The notes: generated by a model not told the origin, from the sequence alone. DNA of 17,458 bases from Actinomycetes bacterium (GCA_021777285.1 JAJYDR010000038.1:1-17458); one strand, 5' to 3'. Positions 1 through 9,222 are shown, counted from the first letter of the stretch. Numbers and translations are program-made.

Positions 1-1851
1 ACGGTCAGCGTTGGCTTCCGCGACCGCGAGCGGTGAGAAGGCGATGTAGTACCGCACCCCGAGCATCTGCAGGTGCGTGACGCCTTCGGCGACGTTGAGC
101 TGCCCGTAGGGCAGACCGACCTGGGGGTTGCTCGGCTGGCTGCTGAGCTCGGCCTGGTCGAGAAAGTGGTACGGCGTGGTCGCGGAGGACTCGAAGAAGA
201 GCCCCTCCATCGAGTCGATGCAGTTGTTCGTCCAGTACGGCAGCAGCATGAGCGCCATCGTGGTGCCGAAGCGGTTCTCGCTCGGTGCGTACTCCCACAT
301 GGCCCGTCCACAGCCGTAGCGAGCACCGACGCGGGCCATCGTCGTCATGAGGTCGTGGTACTCGGGCCACGCGGGCTTGCCCTGGTAACCCGAGTAGTTC
401 CACGCCGCCCAACTCGAGACCTGGTTGCCACTCGTGGAGAGACCGAGAACGGTCGCCGACGCGGGGATGAGTCCCGGCACGGTCGAGGCGAGCCCGAGCA
501 CACCCACGATGGCCGTGGCGAGCAGTGACCGGCGATAGCGGTGCGATCGGATCTCGGCGCCATCTCGCGCCACGACCAGCGTGCTCGTCTCGGGCGCCGC
601 CGCACCATCGACGGGCGCCGTGTCGGTTGACGGCCCATTGGCCGGCACCGCTCGCGACGCTTCGTCTAGCGACGCCTCGCCAGGCGCCACTGGCGTCGCA
701 CCGGGACGTACGTCGTAAAGCCGCACGTGCTCGGACCAGCGCGCCAGCGGGTAGCCGACCAGCCACCCCGCGGCGAGATGAATGGCGATGAACCAGAAGG
801 GCACCAGTCGTTCGTTCCAGATGACCCCCTGGGGATCGGCGACGAAGGCGCCGAGGGTCGCCACGCAGATCGTGGCGAGCACCATCCCCAGACGATCACG
901 CACGATGAAGGCCACGACGACGGCTACGGCCGCCATCTCGATGACCCACCGGTCACCCGCGGCGCCGCCCGACGAGGTGTACCAGCCGAGCGTCGTGAAG
1001 ATCGCGTGCAGATTCGACACGTTGTCGTTCGTGTAGCCCATCGAGTTCGTGAGCTGCTGACTGAACCCGAAGGGCAGGAGCCACCACGCAGCGAGTCCCG
1101 CGGTCAACAGACCGGCGCCTAGCGCGAAGCGAAAGGGTCGCGCGGCGTCACCGGGCACGGGCCGGTCGCGCCGATCGCCCCACCCGTGGCGCGCGAGGAT
1201 CTCGAAGATGAGCAACACGCCGACGACACCGACGACGAAGAAGAACGGCAGGACGTGGGCGAACAGCGTCAGTGCGAGCCCAATCGCCGCTTGCCAGTAG
1301 CCACGCCCGGTTCGCATACCGCGCGCGAAGAGGCCGATTGTGATGAGGGCCAAGGCGAGCGACAGCGAGAACGCGTACTCGCCCGCCATCGTCGAGAAGA
1401 GGTTGCCCCCGTCAATGGTGAATGACGCGTCAAAGAGGAAGGGCAGCGTGGCGGCGGCCAGAGCTGCGGGGATCGGCCGAGGGGCGCGCATCAATCGTCC
1501 GAGCAAATAGGCACCGACCGGCATGAGCACCGACCCGAGGATCGTCGCGAGCTTGAAGGCGAGCGCGGCGTTGATGACGTAGCTCGCCAAGGTTGCGAGC
1601 AGGTCGGGCAAGATGAAGTAGTAGGTATACGCGGGCATCCCCGCGAACCACCCCGGATACCACGGAGTCAGGTCGAACGGGTTCCCGACGCTACGCAGGT
1701 AGGCCGGAAGCGCGAGGTGGGCGCCCGTGTCGCCACCCGTGATCGTGCTGGTCGAGAAGACGAGGTTCGGGTGGAGTGACCACACGGTGACCAGGACGAC
1801 CGAGGCTACGACCGCGAGATCGAGCCATGCACCCGGCGACCACCGCCGCAT
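1..1851 (-). CDS. Polytopic membrane protein, GT-C glycosyltransferase-like (6-pyruvoyl-tetrahydropterin synthase-related membrane family); partial, 3' end off the window
   Basis: The frame is open from an ATG at 1851 to the window edge, giving 617 residues with no stop; the C-terminus is missing. I see roughly ten hydrophobic segments, for example near residues 10-27, 98-120, 155-176, 190-215, 237-257 and 445-470. The first outside loop holds GGDTGAH (Asp41) followed by TPWYPGWFAGMPAY near residues 62-75. This resembles the membrane family named after 6-pyruvoyl-tetrahydropterin synthase and GT-C enzymes, where an acidic residue in loop 1 is often catalytic. A hydrophilic Ala/Pro-rich stretch lies around 395-440. 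The last visible part (LGVRYYIAF) resembles the C-terminal soluble part of YfhO/AftD-type proteins. Its start codon shares one base with the stop of the upstream CPBP gene (TGATG), so the two are probably translationally coupled. A role in transferring sugar from a lipid carrier outside the membrane is inference; no substrate can be named. Confidence 0.75.
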   Translation of the reverse strand, partial: MRRWSPGAWLDLAVVASVVLVTVWSLHPNLVFSTSTITGGDTGAHLALPAYLRSVGNPFDLTPWYPGWFAGMPAYTYYFILPDLLATLASYVINAALAFKLATILGSVLMPVGAYLLGRLMRAPRPIPAALAAATLPFLFDASFTIDGGNLFSTMAGEYAFSLSLALALITIGLFARGMRTGRGYWQAAIGLALTLFAHVLPFFFVVGVVGVLLIFEILARHGWGDRRDRPVPGDAARPFRFALGAGLLTAGLAAWWLLPFGFSQQLTNSMGYTNDNVSNLHAIFTTLGWYTSSGGAAGDRWVIEMAAVAVVVAFIVRDRLGMVLATICVATLGAFVADPQGVIWNERLVPFWFIAIHLAAGWLVGYPLARWSEHVRLYDVRPGATPVAPGEASLDEASRAVPANGPSTDTAPVDGAAAPETSTLVVARDGAEIRSHRYRRSLLATAIVGVLGLASTVPGLIPASATVLGLSTSGNQVSSWAAWNYSGYQGKPAWPEYHDLMTTMARVGARYGCGRAMWEYAPSENRFGTTMALMLLPYWTNNCIDSMEGLFFESSATTPYHFLDQAELSSQPSNPQVGLPYGQLNVAEGVTHLQMLGVRYYIAFSPLAVAEANADR

Positions 1852-2591
1852 CAGTGGACCCGATGGGCGATGACCGATGCCATCGCCACTGCGTTGAAGG
1901 AGACGTGGGTGATGGCGCTCGGCAAAAGCCGTTTGGTACGCCACGCCACGACGGCTAGTACGACGCCCAGCCCTGCGAGGCCGGCGAACTGGCGGGCCTC
2001 GCCGTGGACGGCCGCGAAGATCAGTGCGCTCACGATCACCCCGAGGGTCACGGCCAGACGGGGCGAGCGGGCCGCGCCGAGCTCGACGAGGCCCCGAAAG
2101 ACCACACCGCGAAAGAACCACTCCTCGACGATGGGGGCGCCGAACGTCGTCAGCACGGCGAGCAGTACGAATCCGGCGCCGTGGGCGGCACCGAAGAGCT
2201 TGTCCACGGGTGCATTCAGGTGCCGCAGGTGCAGTGGTCGATAGAGGATCGCCACGACGAACTGCGCCGCGACGCCGAGCACCACGTACCAGAGGTCACC
2301 CACGGCAAAACGCCATTGGTGCGGCCACGGGCGCAGTCCCCCCACGCGCGTCGCCGCCACGATCGCCACGATGAAGCCGATCCAGAGCCCAACGAGGCTA
2401 AGAGAACTCGCCCACCAGGGGTCCTGACGAGCTGCAGCGAGACCCGCGAAACCCCCAGGGAAGTGCGTGAGCGTGCTCACCACGCCCATCAGCGCCGACG
2501 CGAGCAATTCCCCGATGACGAACCCCGCGGCGGCCGCGACGAGGACGGCACCGGGTCGCACCGTTGGCTCGACCACGGGCGCGTTCTCCAC
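1851..2591 (-). CDS. CPBP family (CAAX/Abi) intramembrane metalloprotease
   Basis: A 246-aa hydrophobic protein with the three CPBP motifs in order: EEWFFR (Glu156, Glu157, Arg161), then FAAVH with His196, then HVSFN with His229 and Asn233. In this family (Rce1-like CAAX proteases and bacterial Abi proteins) these residues bind the metal and catalyse cleavage of peptide bonds within the membrane. About six to eight hydrophobic stretches are visible, starting at residues 14-40. Length is normal. The start is GTG at 2591; a TAGCGT box ends 8 nt upstream, so the mRNA may have almost no leader, although AGGGG 3 nt before the start might act as a poor ribosome site. The stop overlaps the ATG of the large membrane protein by one base. 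The natural substrate is unknown; bacterial members have been linked to peptide maturation, immunity to bacteriocins and protein secretion, and nothing here picks one. Confidence 0.88.
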   Translation of the reverse strand: MENAPVVEPTVRPGAVLVAAAAGFVIGELLASALMGVVSTLTHFPGGFAGLAAARQDPWWASSLSLVGLWIGFIVAIVAATRVGGLRPWPHQWRFAVGDLWYVVLGVAAQFVVAILYRPLHLRHLNAPVDKLFGAAHGAGFVLLAVLTTFGAPIVEEWFFRGVVFRGLVELGAARSPRLAVTLGVIVSALIFAAVHGEARQFAGLAGLGVVLAVVAWRTKRLLPSAITHVSFNAVAMASVIAHRVH

Positions 2592-2599
2592 AGGCCCCT

Positions 2600-2605
2600 A
2601 CGCTA
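2600..2605 (-). promoter_or_regulatory. Candidate -10 box (TAGCGT) of the CPBP protease gene
   Basis: TAGCGT on the minus strand fits the TANNNT actinobacterial -10 pattern and ends 8 nt before the GTG at 2591. Transcription would begin at or one base before the start codon. No convincing -35 box is seen. It shares the 76-bp divergent gap with the ftsH promoter. Confidence 0.4.
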
Positions 2606-2655
2606 ATGCGTCACCCGAATCGCGACGTGCGAGTCTGGTGTCCCAGCGTGGCATC

Positions 2656-2661
2656 TAGATT
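2656..2661 (+). promoter_or_regulatory. Candidate -10 box (TAGATT) of ftsH, leaderless arrangement
   Basis: TAGATT matches TANNNT and ends 6 nt before the GTG start at 2668, placing the expected transcription start on the start codon itself. The bases between (GGAACG) contain no strong Shine-Dalgarno sequence at normal spacing. No clear -35 box is visible. Confidence 0.5.
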
Positions 2662-2667
2662 GGAACG

Positions 2668-4671
2668 GTGAGTACACCACCCAACGAGAAGCCCGGTCTG
2701 AAGAAATTACTGCCGTCGGGTGAGCGACCGATGGCGCCCGAGTCGAGGCGACGGATCATCACGATCGCGATCATCGCCTTCGTCGTGGGCATCCTCTTCA
2801 TCCCGTCACTCTTCCAGAGCAAGAGCGTGCGCACGATTTCGTACTCGGCGCTGCTCAATGACGTCCACAACCAGAAGGTCGTGTCCGCCACGGTCAACAA
2901 CGCCAACGGCGTGATCGCTGGTCAGCTCGCCGACGGTACGAACTACACCGCGAACGGTCCCGCGCCGGCGATTTCGAGCGAGATTGACACCCTTCGGGCG
3001 AACAACGTCAATGTCACGTTCTCCAACCCCTCGAGTTTCGCCTCCACCTTCCTCCCCTACCTGATCTGGATACTCATCTTCGCGCTGTTCATGATCTACG
3101 TCAGCCGTCAGGCCCGTGGCCAGATGAACGGCATGATGTCAGTCGGACGCTCCAAGGCCAAGCAGTTCAACCAGGACAAGCCCAAGATCACCTTCGCGGA
3201 CGTCGCGGGGTACCTCGGGGTGAAGCAGGAGATTAGCGAGGTCGTCGACTTTCTGAAGAATCCGGCGCGTTTCCGCGACGTCGGCGCGCTCATCCCCAAG
3301 GGGCTGCTCCTCGTAGGTCCCCCGGGCACGGGTAAGACCATGCTCGCACGCGCCGTTGCCGGCGAAGCCGGGGTCCCCTTCTTCTCGGTCTCGGGATCGG
3401 ACTTCATGGAGATGTTCGTCGGCGTGGGCGCCAGTCGCGTGCGCGACCTCTTCAACACCGCGCGCAAGCAGTCGCCCGCGATCGTCTTCATCGACGAGAT
3501 CGACTCGATCGGGCGCAAGCGAGGCGCGGGCGTGGGCGGCGGCCACGACGAGCGCGAACAGACGCTGAACCAGATGCTGAGCGAGATGGACGGCTTCGAC
3601 CCGACCGAGGGAGTCGTCGTCATCGCCGCCACGAACCGACCCGACGTTTTGGACCCCGCGCTGCTGCGGCCGGGACGATTCGATCGGCAGATCGTCGTCC
3701 CCCTTCCTGACCTGGAAGAACGGCTCCCCATCCTCGAGGTGCACGCGAAGAATAAGCCGCTCGACGCGAGCGTGGACCTGCACATGGTGGCGCGCGGCAC
3801 CCCGGGTATGAGCGGCGCGGACCTTGCGAACCTCGTCAACGAGTCGGCGTTGCACGCCGTCCGGCGCCACTCAGCCACGATCGGCATGGAGGACTTCGAG
3901 TCCGCCCGTGACCGGGTGATGATGGGCCAAGAGCGTGACACCATGATCCTGCACGACGACGAGCGTCAGCGCATCGCCTTCCACGAGAGCGGCCACGCCC
4001 TCCTCGCCTACGTGTTGGAGAAGTCCGACCCACTGCACAAAATCACCATCATCCCCCGCGGTATGGCGCTCGGCGTCACGATGACGCTGCCCGAGGAGGA
4101 CCGCCACATCATGTCGCGTCAGCACCTCGAAGATGCGTTGTGCATGCGCATGGGTGGTCGGGTCGCCGAGTTGCTCGTCTACGGTGACCTCTCGACGGGC
4201 GCCGCCGACGACCTACAGCGCAACACCGACCTGGCGCGACGGATGGTTCGCGAGTGGGGCATGTCTAAGGAGATCGGTCCGATGGCCTGGGGTTCGAACA
4301 ACCAGGTGTTCCTCGGCGAAGACCTGATGCACACCCGCGACTATTCCGACCACACCTCCCAGATGATCGACGACGAGGTGGAGCGGATTCTGCGCGAGCA
4401 GGAATCCCGGGCGATCGAGGTCCTCACGCTGCACCGTCGCGGGCTGGAGGCGCTCACACGCGCGCTGCTCGAGCACGAGACAATCGACGGCGAAGAGGCG
4501 GCCCGACTCATCGACGAGGCCCACGGCGAGCCGGTGCACCCGCACGGGACCAAGACCGTGAGCACGCTGACCGGTGTCGGCCGCTCGTCGAGTCCGTCCA
4601 CGGAGACCCCGGTCACCGTGAGCGCTGACGTGACGCCGCCCTGGCAGCCGCCGACGTTACCCGCCGTTTAG
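2668..4671 (+). CDS. ftsH: ATP-dependent zinc metalloprotease FtsH
   Basis: A 667-aa membrane-anchored AAA+ protease that extracts and degrades misfolded membrane proteins and selected short-lived regulators. It has two N-terminal membrane segments (about 30-48 and 128-146) flanking a small extracytoplasmic domain. The AAA module shows Walker A GPPGTGKT (217-224), pore loop MFVG (249-252), Walker B IVFIDEID (272-279) and the second region of homology ending in RPGRFDRQ (334-341). The protease domain has the zinc site HESGH (439-443, catalytic Glu440), with a likely third ligand Asp515 in STGAADD. Length is typical. The segment before Walker A reads [13 protein letters not shown] where most FtsH have a GVDEAKEE-like sequence. 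The tail after about residue 625 is Pro/Thr/Ser-rich and poorly conserved. Start GTG at 2668 gives a normal basic N-terminus. The last 15 nt overlap the 3' end of the convergent DUF5719-like gene. It is transcribed alone, divergently from the CPBP protease. Confidence 0.98.
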   Translation: MSTPPNEKPGLKKLLPSGERPMAPESRRRIITIAIIAFVVGILFIPSLFQSKSVRTISYSALLNDVHNQKVVSATVNNANGVIAGQLADGTNYTANGPAPAISSEIDTLRANNVNVTFSNPSSFASTFLPYLIWILIFALFMIYVSRQARGQMNGMMSVGRSKAKQFNQDKPKITFADVAGYLGVKQEISEVVDFLKNPARFRDVGALIPKGLLLVGPPGTGKTMLARAVAGEAGVPFFSVSGSDFMEMFVGVGASRVRDLFNTARKQSPAIVFIDEIDSIGRKRGAGVGGGHDEREQTLNQMLSEMDGFDPTEGVVVIAATNRPDVLDPALLRPGRFDRQIVVPLPDLEERLPILEVHAKNKPLDASVDLHMVARGTPGMSGADLANLVNESALHAVRRHSATIGMEDFESARDRVMMGQERDTMILHDDERQRIAFHESGHALLAYVLEKSDPLHKITIIPRGMALGVTMTLPEEDRHIMSRQHLEDALCMRMGGRVAELLVYGDLSTGAADDLQRNTDLARRMVREWGMSKEIGPMAWGSNNQVFLGEDLMHTRDYSDHTSQMIDDEVERILREQESRAIEVLTLHRRGLEALTRALLEHETIDGEEAARLIDEAHGEPVHPHGTKTVSTLTGVGRSSSPSTETPVTVSADVTPPWQPPTLPAV

Positions 4672-5985
4672 GGCCGACACGACGACGATTCCCGGTGGGG
4701 TCGTGGGCAGCGTCGTCGCGACGACGAGTTTGCTGTTCTTGGCGCTGATGAGGAACGTCCGGCCGTGCAGGGTGGTGGGCAGGCCGTCACGCCCGCGCAG
4801 GTCCACCGTCGTTCCCGGTGCGAGTGTGATCACCCGACTCGTCGCGATCGTCCCGAGCACCGTCACGGTGACCGTCAGTGCACGCGCACCGACGTTGGTC
4901 GCGGTCATCGCGTCAAAACCCAGCCGGGCGAAGTCACTGACCAGGTAGAGCTTTGACGGCGTCGCGGGCACTGACAGTGACTGGCCGTTCAACGTTCCGG
5001 TGGCCAGGCTCGCCGCGATCGGCACGGAGGAACGAAGTTGCACGGTGGCGTAACCGTGGGCCGGCACGGCGGAGTTGGGCGTGATGACGATCGAACCTGT
5101 CGAGAACGGTGCGACGTTCACCTGCTGGGGGGCCACGTTGTAGGGCGCCAGTCCGATGCTCGCGGTGACCGAGGCGGTGGCGTTGGAGGGATTCGTGATG
5201 AGAATCCTGGCCAGCGCGCCGCTCACCGTGGTGACACGGGGGAACCAGGCGGTTCGCGAGAGCGACGACGACCCCGCGTTGAACGACGTGAAGGTGCCGG
5301 ACTGTTGAACCGCGGTGGCGACGACGTCGCCGCGGATGACCCGTACGTGGACGCCCACGTTCGCTTGGTTCACGATACGGATCCCCAGGGGCAAGGACAC
5401 GACCCGATGCGCCGCGATCGCCACTCCCTGATACGGAGCGGGCGCCGAGAACCCCGACGCGGTCTCGGCGGTCACGTTCACGACCGTCGACGTCGAGGAC
5501 GGGTTGTAGAGCACGAGGTACGCCGTCGAGCCGACCGCCGTGTCCAGGCCGCTGGCGTACCAGTCGGTCGAACCCGAGTCGAGACACGGGGTCTGGGCCG
5601 TACCAGCGGCGTTCAGCTCATCAGCGACCACACCGCGTCCGTTGACGATGAGCGACATCCCGAACCAGTGGCCGGTCGCTGGCGGGGCCATCGACGCCGA
5701 CGCGTGCGCCGCGAGAACGAGGTGGCGCGTCTGAGAGCGACCGGTGTCGCTATCGATCTCCACCTCGACGTCGCGGGTGTGGTCGGCGGTGTTGAGCACG
5801 ACCACGTGTCCCGCGGGGGTTCCGGACGCCCCGAGACCCGCGCAGTAGAGCGCCGTGGACTCAACGGGTCCCGTCGACAGGCTGGACACCGCCACCGTCG
5901 GGTTCGAGGTGTGCACGACGCCCGTGGCGATCGCCGTCGCCGCGAGCACGGCGGCGAGGGCCAGGACCAGGGGTCGGCGGTTCAT
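4657..5985 (-). CDS. Exported DUF5719-like protein, partner of the GT2 membrane glycosyltransferase
   Basis: A 442-aa protein starting at the ATG at 5985. The open frame extends much further upstream, but that part is antisense-like shadow of the GT2 gene; the chosen start gives a clean signal anchor (residues 2-24, MNRRPL followed by an Ala/Val/Ile-rich helix), overlaps the GT2 stop as ATGA, and has GGAG 7 nt upstream. The rest is rich in Val, Thr, Ser and Ala, with repeated short beta-strand-like blocks (LVLYNPSSTSTVVNVTAE, ILITNPSNATASVTASIG) suggesting several Ig- or beta-sandwich-like modules outside the membrane. As I recall, actinobacteria often place a DUF5719 protein directly after a large GT2 membrane protein, as here, so a shared role in envelope glycan assembly is likely but unproven. 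No catalytic motif is seen. The family call rests on context and composition. Confidence 0.75.
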   Translation of the reverse strand: MNRRPLVLALAAVLAATAIATGVVHTSNPTVAVSSLSTGPVESTALYCAGLGASGTPAGHVVVLNTADHTRDVEVEIDSDTGRSQTRHLVLAAHASASMAPPATGHWFGMSLIVNGRGVVADELNAAGTAQTPCLDSGSTDWYASGLDTAVGSTAYLVLYNPSSTSTVVNVTAETASGFSAPAPYQGVAIAAHRVVSLPLGIRIVNQANVGVHVRVIRGDVVATAVQQSGTFTSFNAGSSSLSRTAWFPRVTTVSGALARILITNPSNATASVTASIGLAPYNVAPQQVNVAPFSTGSIVITPNSAVPAHGYATVQLRSSVPIAASLATGTLNGQSLSVPATPSKLYLVSDFARLGFDAMTATNVGARALTVTVTVLGTIATSRVITLAPGTTVDLRGRDGLPTTLHGRTFLISAKNSKLVVATTLPTTPPGIVVVSALNGG

Positions 5986-8900
5986 GTCTGGTCTCCGTGC
6001 GCCGCGTGCTTGACGCGCCGGCGGCGCGTCGCGATGCGCTCGAATCGTTGGACCGACCCGAAGCCGAGCCACACGATTGCCCACAGCCCCAGGGTGAAGA
6101 GCGCGAGCAGCCCGTTGAGGGGGAACTGGCGCAGCACGAGTTGGGCGGTGGCCGGTGAACGATAGTTGTTCACGAGGTAGGCCGGTGCCCAGCCGTAGGC
6201 GGTGCGTCGCGTCGCGGCGACCCCGTTGACCCGCAGGGCGAAGGCGCTCGCCGGGGCTAGACCGGCGACGACGGTCGCCCCCGGATTCACCGTGCCGGTC
6301 CCGAACGTGGGGCCAGCGAGCGGCGACCAGCCCGTCGAAGAGGACTTCGACGACTGGGCGACGAGTCCGTGGAACGCAGCGTTGGCGTAGATCGTGACCG
6401 CCGGGGACTGCAACTGCAGGGCGAGGTCGGTTTGGCGCGCCAGTGTCACCATGAGCGCTTTGGGTACCGGTCGAGTCGGCACGCCCTGGGCGCCCGCGTA
6501 CTCGGGGGCCGGCGAGTCCATCACCACGACGGTGGCGACGCCGGCCTGGGCGAGCAGCGAACCCACGTGAACCGTCCGACCAAGCAGCGCGAGGTTGATC
6601 GCCTCGAGCAGGACGTCTGAGGTCCCCGAGTCCGGTGGCGAGAAGAGGCTCGATCCCCCCGGTAACCCATTCATCGACGTCGCCGCGGCCAGTCCCGGGG
6701 CAACGGACCAGCCCGGCACGGGTAGTACCGACGGATCGCCCAGCCACAGGATCCGGTAGCCGCCCGCATCCGGCGGTTGGGTGGCGCTCATCGACTCCGC
6801 GACGCTGGTGACCGGCAGATTGAATCGGCCACTCGCGAGGTCACCGAGGAACGGCATCGCGGACACCACGATCGCCGCGACGAAGAGCGCCGCCACGCTT
6901 TGACGCCACCCGAAGCCCGCCTGTCGCAGGTCCGACTCGAGCGCGGCCACTCCGAGCCCGATGAGTCCGGCGATCGACACCGCGTAGAGCGTCAGCAACA
7001 CGTCGAGGTCGGGGGCGAAGTCGCCGAGCCAGTGACGCGCCGTCAACGCCGCCAGCACCAAGGACAACGTGGCGATCGTCGCGAACTTGCCGGCGATGAC
7101 GCGCCGTTCGCCCCGCGTGAGCAGGAGTCCGACCACTGCGGCGCCGGGCAACAGCCATCCCCACCACGACGCGCCGAATCCGCCGTCCGCGCCTCGCGCG
7201 AGCAGGGCCAGCGATGGCGCGGACCAGGGGCCACGTGCGAGCCCGAACACCTCGAGCGCGCGGCGCCCGGCGAGCACAACGTCGACGGTCATGGGCGCGA
7301 GGAAGACAGCGACGCTCCCGAGCACCGCCCCTAGTAGTCGCCAGGGACGACTTTGACCAGTGTCGGGCTCGAACCAGCGGGCCACCACGACGCCGAGAAC
7401 GACGAGGACAACGGCGATGATCATCGCCGGTGCCATCGCGCTCACGATGGCGGTCTCCATGACCACCACCATGCGTTGACCTGAGCGGGTCGCGGGCCAC
7501 CCCCGGTTCCCGAAGGGCACGGCCGGCGGGTAGGGCGTATCGCGAAATCCCGGGACGGCGAGCAACTCCATGAGTCGACGCGTCACGAAGGGCAGCCCGG
7601 CGCTCACCACCAGCACGTCAATGCGCCCCTGACTGATCATGTTCAGCCCGATCGGCGCGGCCACGTACGCGAGGACCGCGACCAACCTCGCCCGATTTGA
7701 GACGCGCCCGCGAAGGAGCCGTCCGACGCCAAAGGCACCGATCGGGATGGCGAAGATGAGCGCGACGCGCGCCAGGATGCCCATGCGGCCGAGGACGAAG
7801 GTTCCCGCGAAGGCGAGGACGCCGTAGCCCGGCATAGCAGGCGTCCCCGTACCGAGGCCGTTCGGGGACCACGACGCGAAGAAGTGGCGCCACGTCGACC
7901 ACCATGAGTCCAGCGGGGCGAGTCGTCCGACCAACGGCAGGTGGGTGGCGACGAGGTTGCGTGAGCCGATCAGCCACAGCACCGAGACGAGCGCCAGCGT
8001 CAGTGCCTGGGCTCGGAAGCTCGTGAGGAACCGCGACGGACGTCGCACGGCGAGGTCCGCGCGCTGGGGGATGTCGTCAAATGCGTCGACCTCGGCGAAG
8101 GCGGCGGCGAAGCCGACGCCCGCGTCGACCTCGGGCTCCTCGGCCGGCTCGTCGGGCAGGATGCCGCGAGCGCGGTCCAACCCGTCACGCAACAACGTGA
8201 CGATGAACTTGCGCAACCGCGTGGCTCCACCGACCTGGAGACGGCGTAGTTCATCGTCGGTCAGTACGGTGAAGACCCGACGCTGTCGACGGCGCTCGCG
8301 CACGCGACGGCGGTTGTGCACGAGCCAACGCCACGAGCCGAGGATGGCGCCAACCCGGTCGCCATCTCGTCCGCCGATCGCCACGACCAGTTCGACGAGG
8401 TCGAGCACGAGCTGCATGGCCAGGGTGTTGATGGCGGTCCAGCGGCCCCAGCCCGTGGCGACGACCAGGAGGCGGTGACGCCGCTGGAGGTCCTGGCGAC
8501 TCGCCTTGCGGGTCCCGACCGCGGTGACGGGCCGCTCCCCGCTCGCCACCGTCTGGCGGTGTGCGACGCGTGCACCCGGGGCCACAACGATGCGTGCACC
8601 GGCGAGCTGGGCTCGCCAGCAGAAGTCGAGGTCCTCCCCGAGCATGGTGATCAGCGGGTCGAATCCTTGAAGGGTCACGAAGAGGTCCGCGCGGATGAGC
8701 GTGACGCCGCCGGGCGCCACGAACACGTCTCGCTCCAAGTCCTGTTGACCGTGGTCGATCTCGCCGGGTTCAACGCGCTCCTGGATGACCCCGAAGCGGT
8801 CGCACGTCTGTCCGACGTGCAACAGGGTCATCGGGTCGTCGTAGGCGACGACCTTGGGCGTGAGCACCCCGGCGTTCATCCGGAAGGCCGCCTCGACGAG

Positions 8901-9212
8901 TCGATGGACCGCGTCGGGATCGAGGCGCACGTCGTCGTGACAGAAGAGGAAGAATGTCGCACCCTCGACGGCGAGCACCGCCTCGTTGCACGCGGCCGCG
9001 AAACCCCGGTTCTCGGCCAGGACGCGAACGAACGCGTCGGGCGCCACCGCGGCCACACGCGCCGCGACGTGCTCGCTCTCGCCGTTGGCGACCACGAGCA
9101 CACTGAGCTCGCCGTAGTCCTGGTCGACCAACGACGCGAGCGTGGACTCGAGGCCTGGCCCCGGTCCCGTAGTAACGACGACGGCGACGACCGCCGGTGC
9201 ACGAACATCCAT
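5982..9212 (-). CDS. Fusion of GT2 glycosyltransferase and large polytopic membrane domain
   Basis: A 1076-aa protein. The N-terminal 250 residues form a GT2 (GT-A fold) domain: AVVVTT strand near residue 12, nucleotide-side ENRGFAAACN (about 68-77), metal site HDD (about 92-94), and acceptor-side LGEDLDFCWR (about 191-200). A basic cytoplasmic stretch (about 295-350) leads to many membrane helices from about residue 395. A loop contains APLDSWWSTWRHFF and GLGTGTPAMPGYG, which recall GT-C or AftD/YfhO-type membrane glycosyltransferases. A soluble, beta-rich part near 800-1030 is followed by a last helix and a basic tail. Start: ATG at 9212 is chosen, but a TTG three bases earlier (9215) lies exactly 7 nt after a TAGCCT box and could be the real leaderless start. 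It ends in an ATGA overlap with the DUF5719-like gene. It probably adds or flips a sugar on a lipid-linked envelope glycan; donor and acceptor are unknown. Confidence 0.85.
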   Translation of the reverse strand: MDVRAPAVVAVVVTTGPGPGLESTLASLVDQDYGELSVLVVANGESEHVAARVAAVAPDAFVRVLAENRGFAAACNEAVLAVEGATFFLFCHDDVRLDPDAVHRLVEAAFRMNAGVLTPKVVAYDDPMTLLHVGQTCDRFGVIQERVEPGEIDHGQQDLERDVFVAPGGVTLIRADLFVTLQGFDPLITMLGEDLDFCWRAQLAGARIVVAPGARVAHRQTVASGERPVTAVGTRKASRQDLQRRHRLLVVATGWGRWTAINTLAMQLVLDLVELVVAIGGRDGDRVGAILGSWRWLVHNRRRVRERRRQRRVFTVLTDDELRRLQVGGATRLRKFIVTLLRDGLDRARGILPDEPAEEPEVDAGVGFAAAFAEVDAFDDIPQRADLAVRRPSRFLTSFRAQALTLALVSVLWLIGSRNLVATHLPLVGRLAPLDSWWSTWRHFFASWSPNGLGTGTPAMPGYGVLAFAGTFVLGRMGILARVALIFAIPIGAFGVGRLLRGRVSNRARLVAVLAYVAAPIGLNMISQGRIDVLVVSAGLPFVTRRLMELLAVPGFRDTPYPPAVPFGNRGWPATRSGQRMVVVMETAIVSAMAPAMIIAVVLVVLGVVVARWFEPDTGQSRPWRLLGAVLGSVAVFLAPMTVDVVLAGRRALEVFGLARGPWSAPSLALLARGADGGFGASWWGWLLPGAAVVGLLLTRGERRVIAGKFATIATLSLVLAALTARHWLGDFAPDLDVLLTLYAVSIAGLIGLGVAALESDLRQAGFGWRQSVAALFVAAIVVSAMPFLGDLASGRFNLPVTSVAESMSATQPPDAGGYRILWLGDPSVLPVPGWSVAPGLAAATSMNGLPGGSSLFSPPDSGTSDVLLEAINLALLGRTVHVGSLLAQAGVATVVVMDSPAPEYAGAQGVPTRPVPKALMVTLARQTDLALQLQSPAVTIYANAAFHGLVAQSSKSSSTGWSPLAGPTFGTGTVNPGATVVAGLAPASAFALRVNGVAATRRTAYGWAPAYLVNNYRSPATAQLVLRQFPLNGLLALFTLGLWAIVWLGFGSVQRFERIATRRRRVKHAAHGDQT
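5993..5996 (-). promoter_or_regulatory. Ribosome binding site (GGAG) fixing the start of the DUF5719-like gene
   Basis: GGAG lies 7 nt before the ATG at 5985, inside the end of the GT2 coding region. It supports this ATG over the much longer upstream open frame and fits translational coupling through the ATGA overlap. Confidence 0.55.
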
Positions 9213-9222
9213 CAAGTACTCA

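Noticed and set aside
5..766. 253-codon minus-strand open frame of Arg-rich composition
   Set aside because: It is an out-of-frame shadow of the GT-C-like membrane protein, whose hydrophobic frame is open from 1851 to the window edge. The shadow is dominated by Arg, Ala and Gly, as expected from GC-rich DNA.
2592..2667. Riboswitch or small RNA in the CPBP/ftsH gap
   Set aside because: Only 76 bp, with both candidate -10 boxes close to the start codons; no leader remains for a structured RNA.
5038..6165. 375-codon plus-strand open frame antisense to the DUF5719-like and GT2 genes
   Set aside because: Composition is extreme in Arg, Gly, Asp and His with no recognisable motif, while the minus strand encodes a clear signal anchor and beta-rich protein. 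Long antisense frames are common at this GC content.
5986..6747. Upstream extension of the DUF5719-like frame to 6747
   Set aside because: The added 250 or so residues are Arg-rich and out of frame with the GT2 gene; the signal anchor, GGAG site and ATGA overlap fix the start at 5985.
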